From Oikopleura dioica (taxonomy: Eukaryota; Chordata; Appendicularia; Copelata; Oikopleuridae), in assembly GCA_907165135.1 (NCBI GenBank), contig OU015568.1, positions 16,193,208 to 16,257,207 on the forward strand: a stretch of DNA of 64,000 nucleotides, written 5' to 3'. Positions 1-9,683 of the stretch are shown one piece after another (within the stretch, counting starts at the first letter, position 1; each line of letters starts with the position of its first letter). The notes under the pieces are model-generated. The model worked only from the letters and a program-made list of their open reading frames with translations, did no database searches and was not told the DNA's origin. The position numbers and the translations under genes are program-made.

Positions 1-82
1 ATTTCTTGCCGAGGAACGAAAGAATCGGCTGCAATTTCGAACACTTCGCTATTTGTCGAGAAAAACGGGTGAAACTAAATCA

Positions 83-985
83 TTATTGAAGCGTTGGAAA
101 AAAAGAGCTTACAAAAGTATAACCGAGCGCAAGCGCTTTTTCTTCTAACTCTTGAATATATTTTTGGAATCTTCTTTTACCACCAAACCAAGGCATATCA
201 GGGTAGACGCCTCCATAGTAATAAGCCCGTCTCGAGCATTCTAATCGATAGTAATTTCCATAAACTAATCTGCAAATTGAAAGGTGATAAAGAAACTCAT
301 CTTGGGTTCCAAGTTGAGGATAAATTTCGTCGTAGGGAATTCCAATTTCGACCAAAAGACTCTCGATAAATGAGTCGATCGCTTTAGTGTCAGGTTCATT
401 GTCCAGTGTTTGGAAACGCGCATCTTTTTCCAACAACGAGCGAGCCCAAAGTTGTCCATATAGAACTATCAGTATACGAAACGGATACTCGGCATTTTTG
501 CAGGGATTTAAAGAATGAAAGACTTCTTTTAAATTAGGATATATGATTTTTTGGATGTTACAAAACGCATCTTCAGCCAAACTGCCATCATAGAAGAACT
601 CTCGCTGAACCATGCACATGTGTTCCGTTATGGCCCGCCGACCGAAATTTACTGCAGGACATCCGCTGTTGGCCACGCCGTAAGAAGTCATCGTTGGCAG
701 ATTATCATAAATTTTATTCTGATGCATATGATGAATGCAAAAAGATGGTGAATACTCGATCAACCACTCATGCTGTCGAACAATTACTCTCTGTTCGATT
801 TTTTTGGAGGTCTTATTATAGTAACTTTCAATAAAGAAAGATATTCGCTGCATTCGTTTAAGCACTCCTGTAGATTTTACGGATTGAAGGAGCGGATTGT
901 GGCAGAAACGAGAAGGTCTCTCAACCAGAAAACAGGGAAAATCAGACTTTACGTCATCGAAAAACTCCAAATTTTTTATTAACAT
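83..985 (-). CDS. Hypothetical protein, 300 aa, single exon
   Basis: This is a long uninterrupted reading frame starting at an ATG (983-985) and ending at TAA (83-85). I do not recognise the family. The product has no obvious signal peptide or membrane segment. It is rich in aromatic residues and Cys, has a GVANSGCPAVNF stretch near the middle, and ends in a basic/charged helix-like segment (KRRFQKYIQELEEKAL). It is divergent from the small gene starting at 1206, leaving about 220 bp for both promoters. A frame of this length in AT-rich DNA is unlikely by chance, but some of the N-terminal part could be intronic and an unseen 5' exon cannot be excluded. Confidence 0.6.
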   Translation of the reverse strand: MLIKNLEFFDDVKSDFPCFLVERPSRFCHNPLLQSVKSTGVLKRMQRISFFIESYYNKTSKKIEQRVIVRQHEWLIEYSPSFCIHHMHQNKIYDNLPTMTSYGVANSGCPAVNFGRRAITEHMCMVQREFFYDGSLAEDAFCNIQKIIYPNLKEVFHSLNPCKNAEYPFRILIVLYGQLWARSLLEKDARFQTLDNEPDTKAIDSFIESLLVEIGIPYDEIYPQLGTQDEFLYHLSICRLVYGNYYRLECSRRAYYYGGVYPDMPWFGGKRRFQKYIQELEEKALALGYTFVSSFFPTLQ

Positions 986-1205
986 TTTGCGAAATGAGAG
1001 AAAGTAGAATAAAATTTAGTATCAAATTGGTCACTGCCCTCGAGCGCCATTAACTTTCAAACGTAGAATCTAATGGAAACTCTAAGTGAAAGTTTAGCCC
1101 AAACGATGAGTAGATTGAAAATCGCGCGTTTTCTGAAAAATTCGTGATAAATCAAGTAAGAGTATAAAGAGACGAGCGAAAACGAAATGACACCAGTCTT
1201 TCGAG

Positions 1206-1614
1206 ATGGCCGACTTATCAGAAGAAGAGCGAAAAGCTTACGAGGAACAATATACACAAGGACTGCGAAAAATGAGAGATTTTCGAATCTACACAAAAGA
1301 CTTTGTGGAAGAAGTCGAATTCATAAGCAACGTCTGGCCAGAGAAAGTGGTGTTGCTTGAGCACAAAATACCCGAAGTAAAGAACGAATGAATTTAATTT
1401 AACTTATTCTTTCTAGCACTGCAAGCGGCTTGACGGAATGAAGACCCTGTTCGATCAACGCATGTGGGACGGTGCAGAAGAGCGAAAAGACGACATCGGC
1501 CGGAAAGTGCGAGATATGCGGACGCTTATGCAAGAACTGGAGAACACTCTGAAGATTCATTTTCGAACAGCTTATGACCGCTACTATTTCACATTGATGA
1601 ACACCTCATTTTAG
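1206..1614 (+). CDS. Small two-exon protein, first of a tandem paralogue pair
   Basis: Exons are 1206-1376 and 1417-1614, separated by a 40-bp GT-AG intron in phase 0. The product is 122 aa, charged and probably helical. I do not recognise the family. It is clearly paralogous to the next gene: first exons of identical length (171 bp), the same intron position, and matching segments such as LLEHKIPE/LYEHLVPN, HC.RLD before a basic stretch, and a shared C-terminal ending around RYYFT. The ATG is preceded by an AG, so this gene may also receive a trans-spliced leader, although no strong pyrimidine tract is present. Only 103 bp separate its stop from the next ATG, which suggests a two-gene operon. 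Confidence 0.65.
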
Positions 1615-1703
1615 ATCTACTCTTTCTTACTCCGTTTATTATTGTTAAATTTCTGCATGCTATCGATTAATAGTTTAATAAATAGGCAAATTAAAAAATT
1701 AAC

Positions 1704-1717
1704 GGTTATTTTTCCAG
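1704..1717 (+). promoter_or_regulatory. Probable spliced-leader acceptor before second gene of operon
   Basis: A T-rich tract ending in TTTTTCCAG stops exactly at the ATG of the 1718 gene. A 3' splice acceptor abutting a start codon, 103 bp after the stop of a co-oriented paralogue and with no promoter-sized gap, is the usual look of a trans-splice acceptor in a larvacean operon. No leader RNA gene was found in this window. The call rests on position and motif alone. Confidence 0.5.
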
Positions 1718-2128
1718 ATGAGTTGCTTGACCAGACACGAACTTAATGCTTATCGTCAAAAAGTGGCGCAAGACCTTCACCAAATGAAAACATTCAATTA
1801 CATATCAAGGCTTTTTATTAACACCGTTAGACTGGCGTTTATCTGCGCCAATGACGAAATGATGCTTTACGAGCATTTGGTGCCAAATGTAAGTGACCGA
1901 CAAAAAATAACTAACTATTCTCAAAAGCATTGCATGCGACTCGACAAAATAAGAAAGAAACTAAATGAGCCGCTGTGGAAAGCTGCCCTTTTACGCGAAG
2001 ACGAATACGAAAAAACAGTTCGAAAAACACTGAAAGTGACCCGCGACCTTGAATTTACGCTCAATGTACACTACAAAGTAGCCGTTGAGCGCTACTATTT
2101 TACATCAGCAAACTCGCCTTTCGACTAA
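1718..2128 (+). CDS. Small two-exon protein, second tandem paralogue
   Basis: Exons are 1718-1888 and 1928-2128. The 39-bp intron (1889-1927) has GT-AG ends, a multiple-of-three length and no stop, so an unspliced reading also stays open. The paralogue at 1206 has a 40-bp intron at the same place that does contain a stop, which argues that this one is removed. The spliced product is 123 aa. It shares with its neighbour the positions of EH..P, HC.RLD and the closing RYYFT segment. Function is unknown. A polyadenylation signal AATAAA lies at 2149-2154, shortly after the stop. The gene is probably expressed from the upstream promoter and trans-spliced. Confidence 0.65.
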   Translation: MSCLTRHELNAYRQKVAQDLHQMKTFNYISRLFINTVRLAFICANDEMMLYEHLVPNVSDRQKITNYSQKHCMRLDKIRKKLNEPLWKAALLREDEYEKTVRKTLKVTRDLEFTLNVHYKVAVERYYFTSANSPFD

Positions 2129-2257
2129 CCTCTGTTTCTAGCGCTACTAATAAAACCTCAAATTTTCAATAATAAAAGACAGTTTCTAGAAATAAAATGT
2201 TTTTTATTTGCAGCTCGTTTCAAGCGCATAAAAGTTAGTCTTTTCATCGAGCAGACG

Positions 2258-3349
2258 TTAGTCCTCTTCTTCCTCTTCGGCGTCTTTTTCCCAGAGTGGA
2301 CCATCGACGTTCCAGGAGCGACCGCTTCGTGTTAAGAAGCTAACGCGACAGTTGCCCGACACCAAATCCGACCAAAATCGCCCGAAACGGGCTTCAAAAG
2401 CATCCTCTAATGAGGATGCTCTCTCCGCCAACGTCTCCTGATCTTCTGACGAGAGAAATTCGCCAAGGTAGCGGATAACCAAATCGTAGGGCAATTCTTC
2501 GCAGAAGTCAGCCTGATCCCGGGGAGCTTGATGGAATCGCTCTCCTAAAAAATATTTATACGCGACTATATGAGCAAAAACTTACGCTTTCCTCGCACCA
2601 TTTTCCCCATCTTCTTAAGCGAGCTGCTCTTTCCAGGAGTCTTCTTGGTGGTGGGGGTTTTGCCGGGAGTTTTTTTCGCCGACTTCTTGCCAGGCGTTTT
2701 TTTGCCAGGCGTTTTTTTGCCAGGCGTGATTGCTTTGAGCAATGTACGACCCGGGTTACGAGCGGCTTCTTCAACGGAAAGGAGGACCTCGTTTACGCCA
2801 CGATGGATGGCCGGACCGACACCGCCACGTTCGCCAAACCGCCCGCGACGAACTTCGGTATCAGATGGACCATCGCTTGATGGAGCAGCCATGTCCTGCT
2901 GAGTTCGTCGATTTCGCCGGTCAAGTCGATCTTGGAGCTCTCGTCGATTTTTCTCCGCAATCGGCTCGTCGCGCATAACGGCGGCTTGACGACGGATCTC
3001 GGCGAGCTGAGCCTCCCGTTGCTGCTCCTGAAGACGAGCTCGCTCGGCGAAGGGGTTTGATCGAGTTCTCATCGAGCCCAACTCGGTATAACGGAGCACG
3101 CCGCGATCCGTTTCGATGTCGGACATCATTTCGACGTCAGAGGTGCCACTTGAGGATGGAGAAGAAACTTCACTGCCGAGAAGTTCCAATCGAAGATGTC
3201 GTAAGTGGCGTTCAGCCTCGCGAAGATTGGAAGTCAACCGCGAAAAACGACGACTGATGGACCTTGTTTGCTAAAAAATCGAATAAACAATTGGCTGCAA
3301 TTAAAATTTTTAAGAATAAAAAGTAGCGCCAATCAATACGTACCACCAT
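2258..3349 (-). CDS. Basic protein with TPGKK repeats and acidic tail, probably nuclear
   Basis: Three exons (3349-3344, 3270-2586, 2544-2258) join in frame through 73-bp and 41-bp GT-AG introns into 325 codons. The first exon is only Met-Val, and without it the large exon has no ATG. The protein has a charged N-terminal half (possible coiled coil around ERARLQEQQREAQLAEIRRQ), then at about residues 180-215 a run of TPGKK/TPGK repeats like those in linker-histone tails and nucleolar proteins. These repeats are Thr-Pro sites suitable for proline-directed kinases. A globular-looking C-terminal region ends in DAEEEEED. I do not recognise the family, and nuclear or chromatin location is inferred from composition. 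A minus-strand polyadenylation signal lies near 2203-2208. The gene is divergent from the 3645 gene. Confidence 0.7.
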
Positions 3350-3644
3350 TTTGACGAAAATCGCTTTTTTGGTGTTTCCCCGACTGCTTGAAAAGACAAA
3401 CTGAGGATTTTTACTTATTTTTCAAAACAAGGGAAGGCATTCTAGAGATTCGATTTTCTTGGAAAACAACAGTATCTCTAGATAATCACGTTCGAGAGAT
3501 TTTCCGCCCAAATCACCCTTGGAGAAAATGTCAACACGCTTAAAGGATTATTTTCACTTCCTTCCGCCGCAGGTGTGAAGGAACATAAATTCAGCGGCGA
3601 AATCGGTTTGGTGTCCTTTTTTCGATAAAAGCGCAAAAAATCAA

Positions 3645-4178
3645 ATGACTGACGACTTCGAAATGAATATTCCCGCAACAACCTGCGGCTTTTCTTCGAC
3701 AAGCAACTGCGATCAACAACGAGCGCCGCATGTCCCTCCGCTCGAAATGACCGACAAGGAATACATTGAGAAATGCGAAAAACTCATTGGTGATGGGCGA
3801 AAGAACTTTACACCCTTCTTGGGATATCGTTTATGGAAGGTTACTGATGGTGAAGACTTTTTTATTCCAGCTGCAACGTTTGCGGAAATTATTAAAAGAA
3901 AAAACCTGAAGGTGCCACGAAAGTTGCGAGACAAAATCCGATCTGGGGAAAGTTTCGATAATTATACGATTATAATAAATGCGCGAGATTATAATTATTT
4001 CGGATCTTACCCAAACAAGGACAAAGATTTGATGCTTTTACGTCGAGAATTGCGATCAACTACTAAGATGCGCGAAGAAGAAGAAAATAAAGCTGCTGAA
4101 AGACTTCTTGGAGTTTTTGGAAACGAGTCATCTGAAAGCGACAACGAAGACGATAAAAAGAGCGAAGTCAAAAAGTAA
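3645..4178 (+). CDS. Hypothetical protein, 177 aa
   Basis: This is a single-exon frame from ATG 3645 to a stop at 4178, with AATAAA at 4217-4222. The product is charged and soluble, without signal peptide or membrane segment. Residues 35-115 look like a compact domain (EKCEKLIGDGRKNFTPFLGY... then KVPRKLRDKIRSGESFDNY). The last 60 residues are highly charged and end in an acidic-then-basic tail (ESSESDNEDDKKSEVKK), typical of nuclear proteins. Family not recognised. It is divergent from the TPGKK-repeat gene, with roughly 300 bp of shared upstream DNA. Confidence 0.65.
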   Translation: MTDDFEMNIPATTCGFSSTSNCDQQRAPHVPPLEMTDKEYIEKCEKLIGDGRKNFTPFLGYRLWKVTDGEDFFIPAATFAEIIKRKNLKVPRKLRDKIRSGESFDNYTIIINARDYNYFGSYPNKDKDLMLLRRELRSTTKMREEEENKAAERLLGVFGNESSESDNEDDKKSEVKK

Positions 4179-4567
4179 TTCTTTTATGAACATTCTGTTA
4201 GACAATCAAATGAAAAAATAAAAAGAAATACTTTTATTCCCGAATATTTCGTCTATTAATTTTACCGCAGAATTTCGCTTGAGTTTGAGGAAGGCTACTT
4301 GCTTTATTATACTTTACAAAGTAAATATAAATTGTTCATAGGGTCATTAAGGAGAAAAACTCATTAAGATTGTTCCAAGAAACAATTAAGATTGTAATCG
4401 AGCAAAATTAATCACGATTTTTCACAAATGGACTCCAGATGTTAAAAATCTGCTTGCATAAACAGCTGGAAAGTCCACATATAAGCGCTTAGGAATTTCA
4501 GAAAATCACAAAATCAAAAAATCAAATTTTCAGCTAAAGAAGAAAGAAGAAAAGAAGAAAGAAGAAG

Positions 4568-4786
4568 ATGAGCGACATTTTCAAGTATGGAATCATCTCA
4601 TTTGTTCTTTTGTCCATTTTCGCTGCCTTTGTAATTACTGCATTCTGGATCACACTCGCCTATCACATCTTCTGGATCATCATTTTCGCTACGCTTTTGA
4701 GAACTCTTGTTGTTCACTGCAAGAAGGCTTCAAAAGAAACTGTACAAAACATTCAGCTGCAAGTTGTAACTGTACATAACATATAA
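4568..4786 (+). CDS. Small two-helix membrane protein, 72 aa
   Basis: The frame is short, but it is followed by AATAAA (4807-4812) and preceded by a purine-rich leader (GAAGAAAG repeats). After a short N-terminal stretch, residues 8-30 and 33-48 are strongly hydrophobic (FVLLSIFAAFVITAFW and FWIIIFATLL), so two membrane passes are likely, with a short polar tail containing HCKKASKE. Family not recognised. A second tiny membrane protein with a similarly simple layout lies at 6634, but I see no convincing sequence match between the two. Confidence 0.55.
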   Translation: MSDIFKYGIISFVLLSIFAAFVITAFWITLAYHIFWIIIFATLLRTLVVHCKKASKETVQNIQLQVVTVHNI

Positions 4787-4902
4787 TTCATTCTTCCATT
4801 CCTGCAAATAAAAATAATTTGCACAATTCAAATTTTCTAAGTTTATTTAAAAAAATTTTTAAACAAAATGCAATTGTTGAATATGATATCGAACGTGAAG
4901 CT

Positions 4903-6275
4903 TCATTTCATAAAAAGCAATTAAGTTTATTAAAGAACGGAAATGACTAAACATGTTAAGTTTCATTTTAAAAACTCGAATGTATCAAAGAATGAATAAG
5001 ACTGACAGTAAAGTTTTCATTTTATTTATTGATAAAAACGTTGTTTATTACGCACATTGCAAGAATTTAGGATCATTTTATTTTTGACAACCTGCCTGAT
5101 TTATAATTTTCTTTACATTTTGTTTCATTTTGAAGACGTTATCTACCTAGCACAGTGTACAAATTTAGAATCATTTTAATATTAAAATAATACTCTTGTT
5201 GATTACGTTAGATACATAAGAAATTTTTTTGAATCATTTTATTTTGATAACTTTATTTTCTTCATAATCTACTTGCATTGAGTTTCATTTAAAAATTGCA
5301 TTTACTAAGCTGATTGTATTGATCAAGCTTCATTTTATCGAGTATAATTACAGTATTAAAAACAAATTTAGAATCATTATTAATTTAAATGGTGCCTTTT
5401 TTTAATGCCATTAGTTTCATTTTAAAACTTGTGTCTATGCAGCAAACTGCGTACTTTAAGATTCATTTCTTCAAAAGTTATAAAGTAAAAAGTTTCTTCG
5501 ATTATCTAAAAGCGGTCAGAAATCAAGGTTCATTTCATTAATGGTCAATCATTACATAGCAACACGTAGAAAATTTGCACTCATTTTTTCATTAACAGAA
5601 GCGGAAATCTTTAAGTTTCATTTAATATTAGTCGGCCACTTGCCAGAGTCAAAGAAGAAATAATAAGAGTTCATTTTAAAATAAACTAAACGGCTTGAGA
5701 GAATAGTCGATATCTTGAGGAGTTTAGATATAACATTTTATAAGAAGTATTTTTCTCTACGGCAAATCTTCAGATTTCGGTATAACTTTCGTATTCATTT
5801 TTTCATTTTTATCTAAAAGCCGCTTTAGAAAAATGATCAAAATCATGAAAGACTCACTTTTTTTTGGATTTTTTCTCTCAGTAGTGAAGAGGCTTCTTGG
5901 ATTCACGAAGATAAGCATTCAGAATCATTTCACGAAAATAATATTTTTTAAACCACCATCAAAACTCTTAAGCGTTTTTATAATTGCAGCTCATGGCTCA
6001 TTTTAAAATTGTGAAATAAAATTTTGCGCTGCTCTTAAAAAGGCTGAAAAATAGACTATAAAATCGCTACCTGGTGAGAACTTTAAAGTAAAGCCAAAAG
6101 ATTCGGGGGCATCGTATTTGAAGCTAGGACTTACGCCATCGATTCATTGACTTATGTATCCTAGAGCGCGAGAAAATAGGCGCTGGATAAAAACCATGAA
6201 ATTCCATGAATGCAATAGTTATTTTAAGGGAACATGTTTTGTAAAAGTCTGCACCTTTAAAATTGTTTCATTTAT
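4903..6275 (+). repeat. Phased array of about 20 TCATTTTA motifs
   Basis: The spacer between the two small membrane-protein genes is AT-rich but not random. The octamer TCATTTTA, or a one-base variant, starts at 4903, 4963, 5017, 5073, 5125, 5171, 5234, 5284, 5330, 5374, 5417, 5463, 5530, 5581, 5618 and 5671. The mean step is close to 51 bp, and looser copies continue at 5795, 5803, 5925, 5998 and 6268. It is often preceded by AAGT or TAGAA. The DNA between motifs is not obviously repeated. No convincing reading frame occupies this stretch. Confidence 0.6.
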
Positions 6276-6327
6276 TCAATATTTTGAGGTTTATTTATTG
6301 ATAGGTAGATTAAAGTAGAAAAAGGGT

Positions 6328-6440
6328 TTAAGGTTTTTTGAAAGGAAAAGATAACGCGGCAATCATGCGGCAGGGGCGTGACGAATCCTTCTTGTTGGCT
6401 TTGCTTGAGAGTGAGCGCTTGTAGTTAGTCCCAGCGGCGA
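6328..6440 (-). CDS. Possible terminal exon of a small basic protein
   Basis: On the minus strand an acceptor TTCTTTCAG is followed by a 37-residue frame (FAAGTNYKRSLSSKANKKD..., ending FPFKKP), and AATAAA lies about 30 bp past the stop (6294-6299). The upstream exon is unclear: a GTAC donor 44 bp before the acceptor keeps a frame open but without an ATG. Treat this as a fragmentary gene model of unknown function, divergent from the 6634 gene. Confidence 0.3.
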
Positions 6441-6633
6441 ATCTGAAAGAATTGAAGATCAAAATGGTGCTCAACTTAAAAAGTACTTTGTGCGGTAGAA
6501 GGTCGATAAGAGCGGCTGATAGCATAAAGTGCAGAAGTGCGCAAGTTGGAAAGCACCTGCGCAAGGACATATAAGACGCAAATTTTGCTTTCGGGTATAA
6601 ACATTTGCAAACTGAGAAATCAAAAACAAGAAA

Positions 6634-6807
6634 ATGGCTACCAATTTTATTCAGGTTGTCCTTGAAAGCATCATCCTTGGATGCTGCTTTTGCGTCCTAA
6701 TGTCTGCCACTTTCGCTGCCGTCGTCTTCATTGTGATCACAAACCTGCCGCCCATTTATAGCGATGAGGAACTGTTCCCTCACCGTTTCACAACCATAAC
6801 ACCCTGA
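6634..6807 (+). CDS. Very small membrane protein, 57 aa
   Basis: The ATG at 6634 opens 57 codons ending at TGA 6805-6807, with AATAAA at 6838-6843 only 31 bp further on. A TATA-like TATAAA lies around 6597, about 37 bp upstream of the ATG. Residues 5-37 form one long hydrophobic stretch (SIILGCCFCVLMSATFAA then VVFIVI), followed by a short polar tail starting NLPPIYSDEEL. This is consistent with a single-pass membrane or signal-anchored peptide. The family is not recognised. The tight promoter-ORF-polyadenylation arrangement is the main evidence that it is real. Confidence 0.45.
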   Translation: MATNFIQVVLESIILGCCFCVLMSATFAAVVFIVITNLPPIYSDEELFPHRFTTITP

Positions 6808-6839
6808 TACCTATACTTACCACATAAACTTACTAGAAA

Positions 6840-8186
6840 TAAATGAATTGACCAAGTAAGAATCCTCTATGTTGGCAGCGCAAAAGTTGAAGCATATTCG
6901 AAATTAAAACTATTGTGAAAACCCCTTTTTATTATATATGAAAGTTAGAATCAAGGCAAAGATTTTTATTTTCTACATAAAAGAAATACAAATAGATGCA
7001 TTATGGTTAATGGCAATGAAAAAGCTCATGCAGCGGCGGCGTGGCTTGAGTCAGAACGCGCGGGGAGCAGCGAGTCGGAGCTGAATAGAAAGTAAATGGA
7101 ATGTTCGAGAAGAAGAGAACATACCGAATGTTCTAGATGTGGATGAGAGAAGGGAAAGCTGGATCGATGAAGGGACAAAGGGCGGTTAATCCTCGGGCGT
7201 GGATCGGCGCGTGAAAGCGAGCGCTGGGATTGGTGCACTGAACCGCGGGCCGCGAGAGAAAGAGCTCAGACGCTCAAGTAGCGTATTTTCTACCACTGAA
7301 AGTTGTTTAGCTAGGGTTAGAGTTAATTTAAGAGTAAGGGAATAGCAGAATAGCGTTCAGTAGCGTTTAAAACGGGGGTAGAGTGAAAAAAATAATTTTT
7401 TTCGTTTAAAACCGCTAAAATAGTAGTGACTGACCATTAAAAGTGGTTAAAAATGGCTACAGTGGAGTGGCCGAAAAAGCGCCGCGCCCTACAGTGTATA
7501 TTTGTTGCATGCATATTATGCATGTGCATATTCACTGGTGGTGGTGGTGTAAAATGCTCTCATCATATGTCTGAAGGTGTGGCAAGAAGGCCCTGAGGGG
7601 CCTTCCCCCCGCACTGAGCCGTGAGTCTTCCGGTTCAGTGCTCCACTGCTCTTATCCAATCGAGAACCAGGAAAATTGTCAAATGGTCAGTCACTACTAT
7701 TACTACTGGCGTTTTTCGGATTCTGCGCGAAAATAGCCCTTTACGCGCACTTCGGATTTCGTGACGATTTCGAGCATTTCTGATCGAATTTTAGGGTCTT
7801 TTGGAGAGTGAAGATTGGTTTCCAAAGGCTTGGATCTTGATATCTTAGGGTTCTTTATTTGAAAGAAATTATTTCCCAAGTTAGATTTTAGGGCGAAATA
7901 GTGCGAACTTTCGCCGAGTTTTTCGACTGAGATTTTTAACCCCTCGAGTCTAAGTCGACACTTTCAAGGAAGAGCTTATTTTGATTGACTAAAAATTCTT
8001 CATTTTCAAATGATTGCTATTTAATGTTATTTATACTGTTTATCGAATTAATATTTTGAGGAAAACTTAGGCAATCAACTTGTTCTCGTTTCAATCTAAT
8101 TTGTTCTCGACGCCCACGCGTTTCAGTCCGAAAAGCGACGTTTAGAATAAAGCGACGCCTGGAATAATACGCCGTTCAGAATAGTG
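6840..8186. other. Gene-poor stretch with one short inverted repeat
   Basis: No supported gene. A GC-richer patch (7020-7260) has no convincing frame. A 20-bp perfect inverted repeat (AATAGTAGTGACTGACCATT at 7419-7438 and its complement at 7682-7701) brackets 243 bp and could be the ends of a small non-autonomous element, but I see no clear target-site duplication. GCGACG-rich short repeats occur near 8130-8220. Confidence 0.35.
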
Positions 8187-9245
8187 TTATAATCGTCGTT
8201 TTGTGTAAAACGTCGTGCATCCATATTGTTTGGCGCAGCTATATGACAACCAAAGCAAAATTTGTAACTTCCGGGATTCTTGTGACAGCACACCTTGCAC
8301 AGCCAGCAACCATCTTTGAGCCACCAACCCGAGGATAGTTTCTTTGGAATCCAGGCTTCTGCTTGAAGCTGCTGCCTGATTTAAGGACGCTCGTATATCA
8401 GCGCTTGTCGACTTTCTGCCAGTACAGATCTTCAATACCTCTTTCTCGTTTAGCTTCCATCACCCTTTGGAGATTCGGGTTCTTCTGGAATTTCTTCCTC
8501 TGGTTCTTTTTCCTCGTCGCTATCACTTGATTCTTGAATTTCCCCGGATTCGTAATCTTCCTGGCAAGCGACACTATCCGCATTTTTATAAGCATTCTCT
8601 TTGATTCTCTCTTCGAGAGCATCTTCCATTGGCAACGGTTGGTCCTTATCGAGATCCAAGCCCGGGTGAGACTCTTAAATTGACTTCATGAAATCTTGCA
8701 CCTGGAAGAACTGCATCTCGTCATCAGTCATGACAGGAACCTGCGACATCGCGTTTATGTATTTTAGCAAAGCGGGACCTCTCGCGAGCTCTTTGCCCTG
8801 TCGGATTCGCTCAAGGAATTCTTTTATGCGATCACGAATGGCATACTTTGTCTTTCTTCGCTCCATGCGCTCTTTTTAACGAGAATCATCTTCCTCAGCT
8901 TTCATGATATAAAAGAAGTACGGATCAGCTGGAGCTGCTTCCCCACAGCTTCGCCAAACAGTTCAGTCTAGTTGATTTATTCACAGAATCACATGGATAC
9001 CTAGAGCATTGCCACTCATCAAGCGACCATTCGGTCAGCTTCTTTGCTGTACGATTCGTCTTTGTTTTCTTGAAGAAACCATCTTTCAATTTCTCCGCTT
9101 GTGAAGTAATCAGGCCTCCGTGATGCATGGTGCAGACATTGACAGCGACTTTCTTGAATGAGGCGGCTTCTTTATTTGCAATCATCATGATTCCACGCGA
9201 AGCTGGATAATAGGTACTAAAATAAATTCTTCCCGAGGCCCACAA
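8187..9245 (-). pseudogene. Decayed multi-part coding remnant, possibly transposon-derived
   Basis: Consecutive minus-strand frames read like one broken protein: 9245-8925 (with VCTMHHGGLITSQAEKLK), 8940-8675, 8674-8450 (acidic, DSDEEKEPEEEIPEEP) and 8435-8187. Each passes into the next through an in-frame stop or a frame change. Near the 3' end a shifted frame contains a Cys-rich pattern, CKVCC then CFGCH, resembling a small zinc finger of the kind found at the C termini of some transposases. No complete domain is recognisable and no start or splice structure is evident. A foldback structure (9225-9520) sits at its upstream end. It is best read as a dead mobile-element or host gene fragment. 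Confidence 0.45.
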
Positions 9246-9520
9246 TTATAAAGGGTTCAATATACTTCCCTGGGCTCACTAAGTAAACGGGTTTCAGATT
9301 CTCGAAATGAATCGAGCGCCCATGGCAAACTTGCTCTTCGTTTTTTTTCCAGAAGTGCTATTTGGATTTTCTAGAAGTGCCAAGAACAAAATTCAATTGG
9401 TTCGCCGATTTCGAGTTCAACAGAGTTCGTACAATTCATTTTGAGAATCTGAAACCCGTTTACTTAGTGAGCCCAGGGAAGAATATTGAACCCGTTATAA
9501 TTGTGGGCCTCGGGAAGAAT
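9225..9520. repeat. Inverted repeat with about 87-bp arms
   Basis: The sequence 9225-9312 is repeated in reverse complement at 9434-9520 with only a few mismatches (for example GGGCTCACTAAGTAAACGGG against its complement). About 120 bp lies between the arms. The arms carry repeated GGGCC(C/T)-type blocks. This may be the surviving end of the element whose coding remnant lies just to the left. Confidence 0.65.
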
Positions 9521-9653
9521 TTGCCCTTTATAATATTGGGCCCCCTTTTTGATTACGAATGTAAATAATTAATGGAGATTCCTTTACCTTGTTTCATTTT
9601 AGGTAAAAGTGATAACCTTACCCTTATGCAGCATAAGTTATGCTTATCGGCGC

Positions 9654-9683
9654 GGGTGCGCGTCAGTAGCTACGGTTTGGGGG
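9654..9683 (+). mobile_element. Outer part of a Mutator-like terminal repeat, split by an insertion
   Basis: GGGTGCGCGTCAGTAGCTAC at 9654 matches the terminus of the complete element at 13139, apart from changes in the middle of the GATCG block. The match stops at TTTGGGGG (9676-9683) and resumes at 11261 after the inserted hAT-like element. Confidence 0.55.
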
